From: JAIVJG01 sp964236735
Lineage (GTDB): Bacteria > Acidobacteriota > Blastocatellia > Pyrinomonadales > Pyrinomonadaceae
Reading direction: 5' to 3'
Assembly: GCA_964236735.1 (NCBI GenBank)
Contig: CAXSFM010000028.1
Location: forward strand, 1 to 49,438
Length of the DNA stretch: 49,438 nt
The notes beneath the pieces were generated by a model that searched no databases, was not told the origin of the DNA, and saw only the letters and a program-made list of their open reading frames with translations. The position numbers and the translations under genes were made by a program. Positions 35,842 through 44,045 of the stretch are shown one piece after another. Position 1 is the first letter of the stretch; every line of letters starts with the position of its first letter.

Positions 35842-35889
35842 AAAACCACGAAAAGACACGAACTACTTTTCGTGTTGTTTCGTGGTTTT
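35842..35889. repeat. Inverted repeat of CCACGAAA / GACACGAA words
   Basis: Arms 35842-35862 and 35869-35889 pair in 19 of 21 positions around a 6-nt loop; the right arm ends in TTTT. It may terminate tRNA-Arg transcription. Confidence 0.85.
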
Positions 35890-35937
35890 ATCCCTTCGTC
35901 TTACTGAGGGTTGCAAATGAATGCGGGCAGAGAATTA

Positions 35938-36018
35938 ACCACAGAGAACACGGAGGGGCACAGAGGAGACCATCAACCCTCCGCTCTTTCCTCTGTGCCC
36001 CTCCGTGTCCTCTGTGGT
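35938..36018. repeat. Inverted repeat of CACAGAG / CACGGAG words
   Basis: Arms 35938-35967 and 35989-36018 pair over 30 bp with one mismatch and a 21-nt loop. Arm text is quasi-tandem: ACCACAGAGAACACGGAGGG and so on. It lies downstream of pit (minus strand). Confidence 0.92.
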
Positions 36019-36121
36019 GAAAATTCTTTCACTCAAGTCGCACTCAATCGCAAACCCCTATAAATTCTGAATCAATACCCGGAATGGAAAAGAAGTTGAT
36101 GGAAAATCGTTCAGCGCATCA

Positions 36122-37138
36122 TCAATGAACGAGGCCGTTGACCGCGCGGAAAATCCAGAACGAGATGGCGGAGATAAGCGCGGCGAGCGGGATCGTCAGA
36201 ACCCAAGCCCAGACGATGCGACCGGCCACGCCCCACTTGACCGCTGACAGCCTGCGCGTTGCGCCGACGCCGACAATCGCGCCCGTGATGGTGTGAGTCG
36301 TCGAGACGGGGATGCCGCCGAGCGTCACGCCAATAATCGAGAGCGCGGCGGCGGACTCCGCGGCGAAGCCTCCGACAGGTTTCAACTTCGTGATGCGCGA
36401 ACCCATCGTATGAACGATGCGCCAGCCGCCGGAGAGCGTGCCGAGTCCGATGGCCGCGTGGCAGATAAGCACGACCCAGAGCGGGATGGTCTGCGTCGCT
36501 TTCGCATTCAAGCCCGATGCGACGAGCACACCGGCGATAATGCCCATCGTCTTTTGCGCGTCGTTGCCGCCGTGTCCGAGACTGAACAGCGCGGCGGAGA
36601 AAAGTTGTCCCTTACGAAAAAAAGTGTCCACGCGGCTCGGCGACCAGCGACGAAAAATCCACATCACCGCGACCATAATCAAAAATCCAAGCACCGCGCC
36701 GATGAGCGGAGAAAGCACGATGAAGATAACCGTCTTCGTCCAACCTGAAGGCAGGATGACGCCGAAGCCGCTCGCCGCCACCGCCGCGCCCGCATAGCCG
36801 CCGACGAGCGCGTGCGAGGAACTGGAAGGGATGCCGTAGTACCACGTAATCAAATTCCAGACGATAGCTCCGATCAACCCGCAGAGCAGTACCCACAGTT
36901 GCCAGTCCTGCGGAATCGCCTTGATGTCCACCATGTCCTTGCCGATGGTTTTGGCGACGGCCTGACCGAGCACGAGGAAGGCGACGAAGTTGAAGAAGGC
37001 CGCCCAGATGACAGCCGCGCCGGGCGAGAGCACGCGCGTCGAGACGACCGTCGCGATGGAGTTGGCCGCGTCGTGAAAGCCGTTGATGTAATCGAACACC
37101 AGCGCGACGAGGATGATGATGACGACGAAGGTAATCAT
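36122..37138 (-). CDS. pit: Low-affinity inorganic phosphate transporter, Pit family
   Basis: 338-residue membrane carrier that moves metal-phosphate with protons. Both family repeats are seen: GFHDAANSIATVV near residue 20 and LGHGGNDAQKTMG in the middle, plus PVSTTHTITGAIVGVG near the end; about nine membrane helices. Shorter than E. coli PitA, like other bacterial Pit proteins that go with a DUF47 protein. It follows that gene by 90 nt, all occupied by a 31-bp hairpin. The ATG has no Shine-Dalgarno; instead the leader before it reads CCTTCCTCCT, so translation initiation may be unusual. Confidence 0.94.
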   Translation of the reverse strand: MITFVVIIILVALVFDYINGFHDAANSIATVVSTRVLSPGAAVIWAAFFNFVAFLVLGQAVAKTIGKDMVDIKAIPQDWQLWVLLCGLIGAIVWNLITWYYGIPSSSSHALVGGYAGAAVAASGFGVILPSGWTKTVIFIVLSPLIGAVLGFLIMVAVMWIFRRWSPSRVDTFFRKGQLFSAALFSLGHGGNDAQKTMGIIAGVLVASGLNAKATQTIPLWVVLICHAAIGLGTLSGGWRIVHTMGSRITKLKPVGGFAAESAAALSIIGVTLGGIPVSTTHTITGAIVGVGATRRLSAVKWGVAGRIVWAWVLTIPLAALISAISFWIFRAVNGLVH

Positions 37139-37147
37139 AGGAGGAAG

Positions 37148-37223
37148 GTGATGAGTGATGAGTGATAAGTGATGAGAAAGAAAAGGCGTTTCTTCTTATC
37201 ACTTATCACTCATCACTCATCAC
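37148..37223. repeat. 31-bp inverted repeat of GTGATGA words between DUF47 gene and pit
   Basis: Arms 37148-37178 and 37193-37223 pair over 31 bp with one mismatch and a 14-nt loop. It lies within the presumed operon. The right arm matches the lone arm at 15057-15087 in 29 of 31 positions. Confidence 0.94.
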
Positions 37224-37228
37224 TGTTT

Positions 37229-37852
37229 TCAGGCGTTTTTGATGATGACGCTCTCGATGATGTTGGCGACATTTTCGCAGCGGTCAACGGTGGATTCGAG
37301 CTTTTCGTAGATGTCTTTCCATTTGATGACGTTGAGCGCATCGGGCGAGCCTTGAAAAAGTTCGGCGATGGCTTTGTGGTAAATTTCGTCGCCCTCGTTT
37401 TCCAGACGGTGCATCTCGACGAGTTTGGGCTTGATGCCGGCGGGTCGTTCGAGCATCGAGACGATCTCGTGTAATTGCTCGGCCATGCGTTGAATCACGT
37501 CGGCGAATTGTTGCGCGTAAGTGGTGCTCGAAGCGACGTTGTACATGACCATCGCGCGCGCCGCGTCGTCTATCAAGTCCACGATGTCGTCGAGCGCGCC
37601 GGAGAGTTCGTAGATGTCTTCGCGGTCGAAGGGCGTGATGAAAGAAGTGTTGAGCTTCGTGGAGATAGAGTGCGTCAATTCGTCGCAAGAGTGTTCAATG
37701 GTTTTAATGTGCGCGGCGGATTCGGCGTAACTGCCGTCTCTGGCGGCGAGCATCGCCTTGAGCGCGCGCGCCGCGTCGAGAATGTGCGAGGTCATCTGCC
37801 CGAAGAAAGAGAAATACTGTTCCTCTTTCGGTATCAAGCTGAAGCGTCCCAT
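37229..37852 (-). CDS. DUF47 / PhoU-like phosphate transport regulator
   Basis: 207-residue all-helical protein. Begins MGRFSLIPKEEQYFSFFGQM and has the PhoU-like metal-binding helices (HSCDELTHSISTKLNTSFITPFDREDIYELSGALDDIVD, then HRLENEGDEIYHKAI). DUF47 proteins are encoded next to pit genes and are thought to control or assist Pit. Cytoplasmic, no membrane helix. A candidate promoter lies about 40 nt upstream. It is the first gene of the pair with pit. Confidence 0.92.
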   Translation of the reverse strand: MGRFSLIPKEEQYFSFFGQMTSHILDAARALKAMLAARDGSYAESAAHIKTIEHSCDELTHSISTKLNTSFITPFDREDIYELSGALDDIVDLIDDAARAMVMYNVASSTTYAQQFADVIQRMAEQLHEIVSMLERPAGIKPKLVEMHRLENEGDEIYHKAIAELFQGSPDALNVIKWKDIYEKLESTVDRCENVANIIESVIIKNA

Positions 37853-37897
37853 GAAAGAGTGTTCTCCGTAACTTTGATTGGGATAATAGAGAGCGGA

Positions 37898-37927
37898 AAT
37901 ATAGTCGAAGCCTATAGCGGTTGTCTA
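37898..37927 (-). promoter_or_regulatory. Candidate sigma-70 promoter for the DUF47-pit operon
   Basis: On the minus strand TAGACA (37927-37922), 18-nt spacer and TATATT (37903-37898), about 45 nt before the start codon. Three TATAG/CTATA words spaced 12-13 nt overlap it and may be an operator. Confidence 0.45.
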
Positions 37928-38124
37928 TAACAGAAAATAAACGCGCAATGAACACAGCATAAACGAAAGTGAGTGATGTCGCAGGCGCATGTCTCAACGA
38001 TGCTTGCCCAAACTCGCGCTCGACCGTTTGCTGTCTGCGTCTCTGCGAGTTGTTCTCACGCGCGGTGACAAAGTATGCTTATCATCGTTGCGGTCAATTT
38101 CGGAGCGGCGTCGGACGTGAATTG

Positions 38125-39105
38125 ATGACGAAAGAATATCTCGCGCAGGTCGTGAGCCTGCTACGTATGGAGGCTGAGGCCATCAATGAGACTGCCGTGC
38201 GGCTCGGCGCGTCGGAGGTTGAGCGCGCCATCGAACTGCTCGCCGCGTGTCGCGGCAAGGTCGTGCTCGTCGGCGTCGGCAAGTCGGGCAACATCGCGCA
38301 GAAAATAGCCGCCACCCTAACGAGCACGGGCACGGCGGCGGTCTATCTGCATCCGACCGACGCGCTGCACGGCGGAATGGGCATCGTCAACGGCGATGAC
38401 GTGGCTTTGATTTTGAGTAATAGCGGCGAGACCGTCGAGATCGTCGAGTTGCTGCCTTACCTGCAACACAGGCGCACGCCCATCATCGCCATCGTCGGCC
38501 AACTCGACTCCACGCTCGCGCGCCGCGCAGACGTGAGCCTCGACGCATCGGTGACGCAGGAGGCGTGCCCGCTCAACCTCGCGCCGACGACGAGCACGAC
38601 CGTCGCCCTCGCCATCGGCGACGCGCTGGCGATGACTTTGATGAGCGTTAAAGAACTAACGCCGGAAGATTTCGCGCTCAATCATCCGGGCGGGCGGCTC
38701 GGCAAACGCCTGACTCTGCGCGTCAGCGACGTGATGCACGGCGGCGCGGAGAATCCGACGGTCGCGGCGTCGGACAGTTTGCTCGAAGTCTTGCAGGCCA
38801 TCAGTCGCGGCGGACTCGGCGCGGTCAACGTGGTTGAGGCGGACGACAAACTCGCGGGCATCATCACGGACGGCGACGTGCGGCGGACGCTGCAAAACGC
38901 GGGACTCGCCGGGCTTGAAGGATTGACGAGCGCGCAGGTGATGACGAAGTCGCCCGTCGTCGTCGCGCCCGACATGCTCGCGCACGCCGCGCTGCAATTG
39001 ATGGAAGATCGCCCGATGCAAATCTCCGTCCTCCCCGTCGTGGATGTGGGAGGGCGTTGCGTCGGACTGCTTCGCATTCACGACATCGTGAGGAGCGGAG
39101 TTTAA
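38125..39105 (+). CDS. kdsD: Arabinose-5-phosphate isomerase (KdsD/GutQ family)
   Basis: Interconverts ribulose 5-phosphate and arabinose 5-phosphate, the first step to KDO for lipopolysaccharide. 326 residues: a SIS sugar-isomerase domain (VVLVGVGKSGNIAQKIAATLTSTGT, ALILSNSGETVE, LAPTTSTTVALAIGDALA, NHPGGRLGKRL) and two CBS domains (VSDVMHGGAENPTVAASDSLLEVL; SAQVMTKSPVVVAPDMLAHAAL). Start ATG 38125; a longer frame from 37969 carries a cysteine-rich stretch unlike the family. With lpxC it shows an LPS-bearing outer membrane. Confidence 0.94.
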   Translation: MTKEYLAQVVSLLRMEAEAINETAVRLGASEVERAIELLAACRGKVVLVGVGKSGNIAQKIAATLTSTGTAAVYLHPTDALHGGMGIVNGDDVALILSNSGETVEIVELLPYLQHRRTPIIAIVGQLDSTLARRADVSLDASVTQEACPLNLAPTTSTTVALAIGDALAMTLMSVKELTPEDFALNHPGGRLGKRLTLRVSDVMHGGAENPTVAASDSLLEVLQAISRGGLGAVNVVEADDKLAGIITDGDVRRTLQNAGLAGLEGLTSAQVMTKSPVVVAPDMLAHAALQLMEDRPMQISVLPVVDVGGRCVGLLRIHDIVRSGV

Positions 39106-39109
39106 TTTG

Positions 39110-39197
39110 AATAATGAATGCGGAATGATGAGTGATGAATAATTGGGGCGGAGCTTCTTTGCTTTAATTCATCACTCATCATTCCGCATTCATCATT
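39110..39197. repeat. 31-bp inverted repeat of GAATGATGAGTGATG words after kdsD
   Basis: Arms 39110-39140 and 39167-39197 pair over 31 bp with one mismatch and a 26-nt loop; a T-run follows (39198-39201), so it may act as terminator of kdsD. Confidence 0.92.
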
Positions 39198-39217
39198 TTT
39201 TCATTGGAGGTGAAGCG

Positions 39218-39943
39218 TTGCGTGTATTGAGAATGACGCGGTGCGTCTCGTTGTTGTTGTGCGCGTTGATGGCGGGCGTGCTGTTATGCGATCAAGCGCG
39301 CGGGGGTGAGTTAACGGATGCGCGTGTTGATAAAGCGGCGCGTGCGGAGCATGTGACGCAGGCGGGTGAGGTCGTATTGGTCTTGAATGAGTCGTTCTTT
39401 AATGCGTTGCTGGATGCTATCACGACGCAGCCTCATCCGCCGTCATATCCACTGTCGCGCAGCGATGGCGCGGAGTCGAGCAACGGGGGGTGCGCGAGCG
39501 AGATCACTTTGATTCACGAGTCGAAGGGCACGCGCACCGCCGTCCGTTTCGACGACGGGCGTATCTATGCGCCGGTCGCGTTTCGCGGCTCTTACGCGGC
39601 TCCGCTCGTCGGCTGTCTGAGGTTCGAGGGCTGGGCCGACACGCTCTTCAATCTGGAATTCGACGGGACGAAGCAGACGCTCAACGCGCGCATCGAAGTG
39701 CGCGGCGTGAACTTGAAGAACGTGCCGACCTCGCTTGTCGGCGGCGGCCTGACCGGACTCGTGCAGGACACGATTGATAAGCGCGTCAACCCCGTCCAGA
39801 TTCTCCGCGCCGAACAACTCGGAGCGCGCATTCCCATCACGCGCGGCGACGATTTGCGCCTGCGCGCGAGGGAAGTCCGGCACGAAGTTGTCGGCAAGGA
39901 ATTGCGCCTCCACATCGTTTACGAGATCGTCAGCGCGTCGTAA
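39218..39943 (+). CDS. Secreted protein of unknown function
   Basis: 241 residues. An N-terminal signal sequence (CVSLLLCALMAGVLLCDQARGG) is followed by a soluble domain with many beta strands (AVRFDDGRIYAPVAFRGSYAA, TLNARIEVRGVNLKN) and a helix-rich end (GLVQDTIDKRVNPVQILRAEQL). No catalytic motif or named family is seen. Start TTG 39218 has GGAGG (39206-39210) 7 nt upstream; an earlier in-frame codon at 39143 would translate the repeat arm and is rejected. Composition is like neighbours. Possibly a lipid- or ligand-binding periplasmic protein. Confidence 0.78.
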   Translation: MRVLRMTRCVSLLLCALMAGVLLCDQARGGELTDARVDKAARAEHVTQAGEVVLVLNESFFNALLDAITTQPHPPSYPLSRSDGAESSNGGCASEITLIHESKGTRTAVRFDDGRIYAPVAFRGSYAAPLVGCLRFEGWADTLFNLEFDGTKQTLNARIEVRGVNLKNVPTSLVGGGLTGLVQDTIDKRVNPVQILRAEQLGARIPITRGDDLRLRAREVRHEVVGKELRLHIVYEIVSAS

Positions 39944-39960
39944 CTGCTGATCAGAAGTTC

Positions 39961-40043
39961 TACACGGATGGAGAGGATGAACAGGATAAATGCCAGGTTC
40001 TTCAATCCTGGCATTTATCCTGTTCATCCTCTCCATCCGTGTA
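39961..40043. repeat. Perfect 37-bp inverted repeat between convergent genes
   Basis: Arms 39961-39997 and 40007-40043 are perfectly complementary over 37 bp with a 9-nt loop. Words are of GGATGGAGAGGATGAACAGG type. It lies between the secreted protein gene and the VIT/VWA gene; no U-tract follows on the plus strand. Confidence 0.96.
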
Positions 40044-40084
40044 AAAAATTCCCGGCGTGGCGCGTTCTTAACAACGAGCGCGCA

Positions 40085-42697
40085 TCACCCGCCCGACATT
40101 TGCGGCGCGATGTAGCGCACGGCGTCGAGCTTCGCCAACGCTTCCAGCTTCTCGATAGCGATGCGACCGATGACGAGCTTGGAGGTCTTCGGGTCGAGCA
40201 CGATTTCAAAGCCGAGTTGCTTGAGTTGCGCGAGAGCTTCCGGCGTCTTGTCCGTGAGCCAGACTTGCACTTCGGCCTTGCCGTCGTGGATGAACTTGGC
40301 TTCTGTGGCGTCGGGCGTCGCGCTCTTGTTCTTCAAACGCTCGACGACAGCCGCGATGGACGGATGCAGCTTGGCGAGTAGTTGCTGTTGCTTCTGTTCC
40401 TTCAGCGTGAGTGGTTTATCTACACTTGAAATCTCATCCGTTGCAGCTATGCCACCCACTATTTTCGGGGCAGACGCCATGCCTGTGCCTGCCCCGCCCC
40501 CCCCACCACTACCTGTCTTACGGCGACCATCTCTCCGAACTGATTTATTAGTTCCGCTCTTAGTCACGACTACCGTTTCAGTAGCGGCACCCATACCACG
40601 TCCCGAAATACCCGGTGAGAGGTTGGCGACGTTCTGCAATCTGCTGAATGCTCTTCCGTTGATGGCTAACTCTACCTTCTCACCGACCGCCGCGCGGCTC
40701 ACGCCTTCGGGCAAGTCAACGGGCACTTCGACGCGGCGCGGTTGGCCGTGGTCGGTGACGGTCATTTCTTCGACGGCGACGAAGGAAGTGAACTGCGTCA
40801 GCAGGCGATACTCAAGGCCGAGTTGCGTGATGGTTTCTTTCAAGTCGTCGCGCATGTTGCCCTGCTGCATCCCCTGCATGTCCGCGCCCATCAAATCGTC
40901 CACGCGGCGTCGCGCCCAGAGCGTCGCCAGCACGTCGTGTTGGGCTTCCGTGTCGGGAAAGTTGACGGCAATCTCGCGCTCGAAGTTTTCGCCGTGCGCT
41001 CGTCCGTGAATGCGAATGACGCCGCGACCGCCGCCCGTGTAGCGACCCGTCAGGATGAGCGGCTTCGCGCTGAATAAGTCCGGGATGCGTTTCGGATACA
41101 CGTCCGCGACGGGCAGGCCGCCATAGTCAACCGAGATGTCCGTGAGCAGAGGGTTGCGGACGCGCTCGTGAAAACGACGCGCGGCGGCAGAGCCGTCATC
41201 GTCGAGTCCGACGTACTCGACTTCGCCGCGCCCGTACTCGGCCATCTTGTCGAGCAGAAAATGGTTGACGCTTGAGCCGATGCCGAACGAGAAGACGCGC
41301 GCGTTCGGATGCTTCTGCACTTCACCGACGATTTCCATGTCGTTGCCGATGTAACCGTCCGTCATAAAGCAGACGATACGGACGTGGTCTGCCGCATCCG
41401 ACGGATCGAGCGCGGCGCGGATGGCCTTCATCATTTCAGTTCCGCCGCCGCCGCTTCTCGATTCGAGAAATTTCTGCGCCTTCGCGAGATTCTCTTTCGT
41501 CGCGGAGACGGGCGCGGGGAAAAGTATTTCCGTGTCGCCCGCGAACGTGATGAGATTGAAAGTGTCCTGCGGGTAGAGGCTGTCGAGCGCGAGCTTCATC
41601 GTCTCTTTGGCCTTCTCGATGGGAAAGCCGCTCATCGAGCCGGACGTGTCGAGCACGAAGACGAGTTCCTTCGGTGTCACGTCTTCAATCTTGACCTGAC
41701 CCGGCGGCTGCATGATGAGCGTGAAATACCCGCCGCGCTCATCCCTGTGCGTGAGTACGGCATCTTGAATGCTCGCGCCCGCCACATTGTATTTAAGGAC
41801 GAAATCTTTGTTCGGGATGACGTTCAACTTTTTGAGTGTGACGCGCGCGCTCGTCGCATTCGGCCTCTCCACTTCAATCTCGTGCGTGTTGGATTTAACC
41901 GACTCGACGGTCACGCCCGCGTCGAGCGCGACGGAGATGGAAATGTCCTGCCCCGCGCGCGTGCCCTGCGCGGCGACGGGCGGCGTGATGCGCGAGGCGT
42001 CGGGCACTTGATTCGTATTCGGCAGGCGTCCCTGTCCGGTCTGTGCGGCGGTCGGCGTGCCGGGAATGTAGCGCGGGCCGACGACCACGGGGAATGAAAA
42101 CTCATAAGCGCCGTCTTCGTATTTGAGCGTCTCGACGTAGCTGATCGTCACCGTCACCGACTCGCCCGGCATGATGTTGGCGACCGACTGCGTGAAGATG
42201 TTCGGGCGTTCCTGATCGAGTAGTCCCGCGACCTGTCCGTTATTGCGCGCTGTTTCATAGACGGCCTGCGCTTCTTCGCGTCGCAAAATGCGTCCGCGCA
42301 CCGTGCGTTCGCCGACCTTCAGAGTCATGTCGTCAACGGCGGCGGCCTGCGGCAAAGGAAACGCATAGACCGCTTCGATTTTATCTTTGAACGGGTTGGT
42401 GAACTCCTGCGTCACGACGACGCGCGAGAGAAAGCCCGTGATCTCCGCTCGCACGTCCGTGTGCTTGAGCGGGCACAGTCCGCGCGGCTTGCCGCTGGCG
42501 TCCGTCGCTTGCAGTGAGCCGGGCGTTTCCGTCTCGGATGAGGCGGGCGACGTTGTTGCGGTCGCGCTCGAAGTTTGCGCGGTGACGACGAAGGCGAGCG
42601 GCACACACGCAGCGGCGACGATGACGGCGGCGAGCAGAAAAACGAACAGGGGGGGACGGCGTGTGTGAGTCGAGAGCGTTGAAAGTCTTCGTGACAT
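40085..42697 (-). CDS. VIT and von Willebrand factor A domain surface protein
   Basis: 870 residues. Signal peptide (LFVFLLAAVIVAAACVPLAFVV), a VIT domain (about 60-190, with CPLKHTDVRAEITGFLSRVVVTQEF), then a VWA domain with metal-ion site motif VLDTSGSMSG and a later Thr/Asp pair. Residues about 680-780 hold a Gly-rich stretch (TGSGGGGGAGTGM) next to a region recalling TonB-receptor plug text (INGRAFSRLQNVANLSPG). The last 85 residues resemble a protease-inhibitor I9-like domain (EVQVWLTDKTPEALAQLK). Two C/G homopolymer runs (7 and 8) lie in the gene. Start ATG 42697, AAGGAG 5 nt upstream. Probably secreted or outer-membrane associated; role in adhesion or protein binding is inferred from the domains. 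Confidence 0.9.
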   Translation of the reverse strand: MSRRLSTLSTHTRRPPLFVFLLAAVIVAAACVPLAFVVTAQTSSATATTSPASSETETPGSLQATDASGKPRGLCPLKHTDVRAEITGFLSRVVVTQEFTNPFKDKIEAVYAFPLPQAAAVDDMTLKVGERTVRGRILRREEAQAVYETARNNGQVAGLLDQERPNIFTQSVANIMPGESVTVTISYVETLKYEDGAYEFSFPVVVGPRYIPGTPTAAQTGQGRLPNTNQVPDASRITPPVAAQGTRAGQDISISVALDAGVTVESVKSNTHEIEVERPNATSARVTLKKLNVIPNKDFVLKYNVAGASIQDAVLTHRDERGGYFTLIMQPPGQVKIEDVTPKELVFVLDTSGSMSGFPIEKAKETMKLALDSLYPQDTFNLITFAGDTEILFPAPVSATKENLAKAQKFLESRSGGGGTEMMKAIRAALDPSDAADHVRIVCFMTDGYIGNDMEIVGEVQKHPNARVFSFGIGSSVNHFLLDKMAEYGRGEVEYVGLDDDGSAAARRFHERVRNPLLTDISVDYGGLPVADVYPKRIPDLFSAKPLILTGRYTGGGRGVIRIHGRAHGENFEREIAVNFPDTEAQHDVLATLWARRRVDDLMGADMQGMQQGNMRDDLKETITQLGLEYRLLTQFTSFVAVEEMTVTDHGQPRRVEVPVDLPEGVSRAAVGEKVELAINGRAFSRLQNVANLSPGISGRGMGAATETVVVTKSGTNKSVRRDGRRKTGSGGGGGAGTGMASAPKIVGGIAATDEISSVDKPLTLKEQKQQQLLAKLHPSIAAVVERLKNKSATPDATEAKFIHDGKAEVQVWLTDKTPEALAQLKQLGFEIVLDPKTSKLVIGRIAIEKLEALAKLDAVRYIAPQMSGG

Positions 42698-42760
42698 GGC
42701 TACTCCTTGAAAAGCAAGATCGTGTCGGCGCGCGTGCGAGCGTGCGCGCCGCAAAGGGTT

Positions 42761-42798
42761 GGACTGGCTGGCAGCTTAGACACCGCGCCGGCCAATCC
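42761..42798. other. Weak hairpin between lpxC and the VIT/VWA gene
   Basis: GGACTGGCTGGC (42761-42772) and GCCGGCCAATCC (42787-42798) pair in 10 of 12 positions. A second GC-only pair (42727-42733 with 42744-42750) lies next to it. No U-tract, so terminator function is doubtful. Confidence 0.35.
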
Positions 42799-42852
42799 GG
42801 TTGCATATTTTCTGTGGAGTAGAACGGAGGCGTCTGAGAAACTTGCGCGGCT

Positions 42853-43737
42853 TCAACGCGCGACGGCGAGATTAGCTTCGACCGGCAGGTCAACGATCTC
42901 CCACGCGGAGGCGTCGCGCAGAAGTTTCGACATCAACTCGGCGTGAAGGATGTGGCCGCTTCGTTCAGCGCGAACTAGACCGAGCAGGGGCATTCCGAGC
43001 AGCGCGAGGTCGCCGATGATGTCGAGGATTTTGTGGCGGACGAATTCGTCGGGCGTGCGAAGCGGCGTCTCGTTGAGCATCCCGTCGGGCGTGAGCACGA
43101 TAGCGTTTGAGAGCGAGCCGCCGCGTATCAGGTTGGCGCGGCGCAGGGCTTCAATTTCTTCGGTGAAGCCGAACGTGCGCGCAGGCGAAATCTCGCGCGC
43201 GAAGCCTTCCGGGTCGAGCGCGTCGAAGCGCAGATGTTGGACGCCGATGAGCGGGTGTTTGAAATCAATGAGACAATCAATCTCGTAGCCGTCGTGCGGC
43301 TCGACGGACATGCGCCGCGCGCCCTGCTCTATGCCGACGCGCTCGCGCACACGCAAGGCGCGTCGCGCGGCAGGCTGCTCGACCACGCCGGCACGCCAGA
43401 TCATCTCCGTGAAAGCGTCGGACGAGCCGTCCATAATCGGCAGTTCGAGGTTGTCAACTTCGATGTAAGCGTTGTCCACGCCGAGTCCGCGCAAGGCCGA
43501 CAAGAGATGCTCGACAGTTGAAAGCATGACGCCCGTCTGCATCAACGTCGTGGCGTAAGAGCAATGCGCGATGCACTCGACGGTCGCGGGAATCTCGAAG
43601 TTGTCGAGGTCTGTGCGGACGAAAATGTAGCCGGTGTCGGGCGGCGCGGGACGCAGCCGGAGGTGTACGGGCACTGCCGTATGCAGTCCCAATCCGCTCG
43701 CCTCAATCGGCGCGGCAATGGTGGTTTGCTTAATCAA
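42853..43737 (-). CDS. lpxC: UDP-3-O-acyl-N-acetylglucosamine deacetylase
   Basis: First committed step of lipid A synthesis, zinc dependent. 294 residues with the STVEHLLSAL motif (Glu76-His77), zinc ligands His235 and Asp239 in FVRHKILDIIGD, and His262 in SGHILH. Starts TTG-ATT-AAG-CAA giving MIKQ, the same N-terminus as E. coli LpxC, so the TTG start at 43737 is convincing. No strong ribosome binding site. Cytoplasmic, associated with the inner membrane. Divergent from polA. Confidence 0.95.
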   Translation of the reverse strand: MIKQTTIAAPIEASGLGLHTAVPVHLRLRPAPPDTGYIFVRTDLDNFEIPATVECIAHCSYATTLMQTGVMLSTVEHLLSALRGLGVDNAYIEVDNLELPIMDGSSDAFTEMIWRAGVVEQPAARRALRVRERVGIEQGARRMSVEPHDGYEIDCLIDFKHPLIGVQHLRFDALDPEGFAREISPARTFGFTEEIEALRRANLIRGGSLSNAIVLTPDGMLNETPLRTPDEFVRHKILDIIGDLALLGMPLLGLVRAERSGHILHAELMSKLLRDASAWEIVDLPVEANLAVAR

Positions 43738-44045
43738 GTTGCGTGCTTGAACCTTTCATGCGTTGATGCGTCGTGGTCACGTATTTGTCGAAACGTAAAC
43801 TTTAATGGCAAGCCTCATGCCGCCCGTCAACGCAAAATATGTTAGGCGTTTTGCTCATTAAATTTACCGGCACACACAATCTGTGGCGCGAAGGCGACAA
43901 CACGCCGGTTACATTGAAGCGCGCCAGCAACAGAGAATGCTCTGAAGGTTGACTGCGGCAAGCGAGCAGAAAGAGCAGGATTTATCGCATCACTCATCAC
44001 CTTTCACTTGTCACCGCATTTAGCTTTCCATATCATTCAGACAAC
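43738..44045. other. Non-coding divergent region between lpxC and polA
   Basis: 308 nt. It carries a lone arm of TCATCAC words (43987-44013, CATCACTCATCACCTTTCAC), related to the hairpins at 37148-37223 but without its inverted partner. No clear promoter. Confidence 0.5.

Larger units (their letters stand above)
35756..36121. other. Non-coding gap between tRNA-Arg and pit
   Basis: 366 nt without a gene. Two different word-repeat hairpins (35842-35889 and 35938-36018) fill its middle. Nothing recognisable in 36019-36121. Confidence 0.7.

Noticed and set aside
39143..39217. Longer N-terminus of the secreted unknown protein
   Set aside because: This part translates the repeat arm and precedes the ribosome binding site at 39206-39210; the signal peptide begins after 39218.
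42727..42750. GC-rich 7-bp palindrome as a terminator of lpxC
   Set aside because: Short alternating GC text pairs easily by chance and no U-tract follows.
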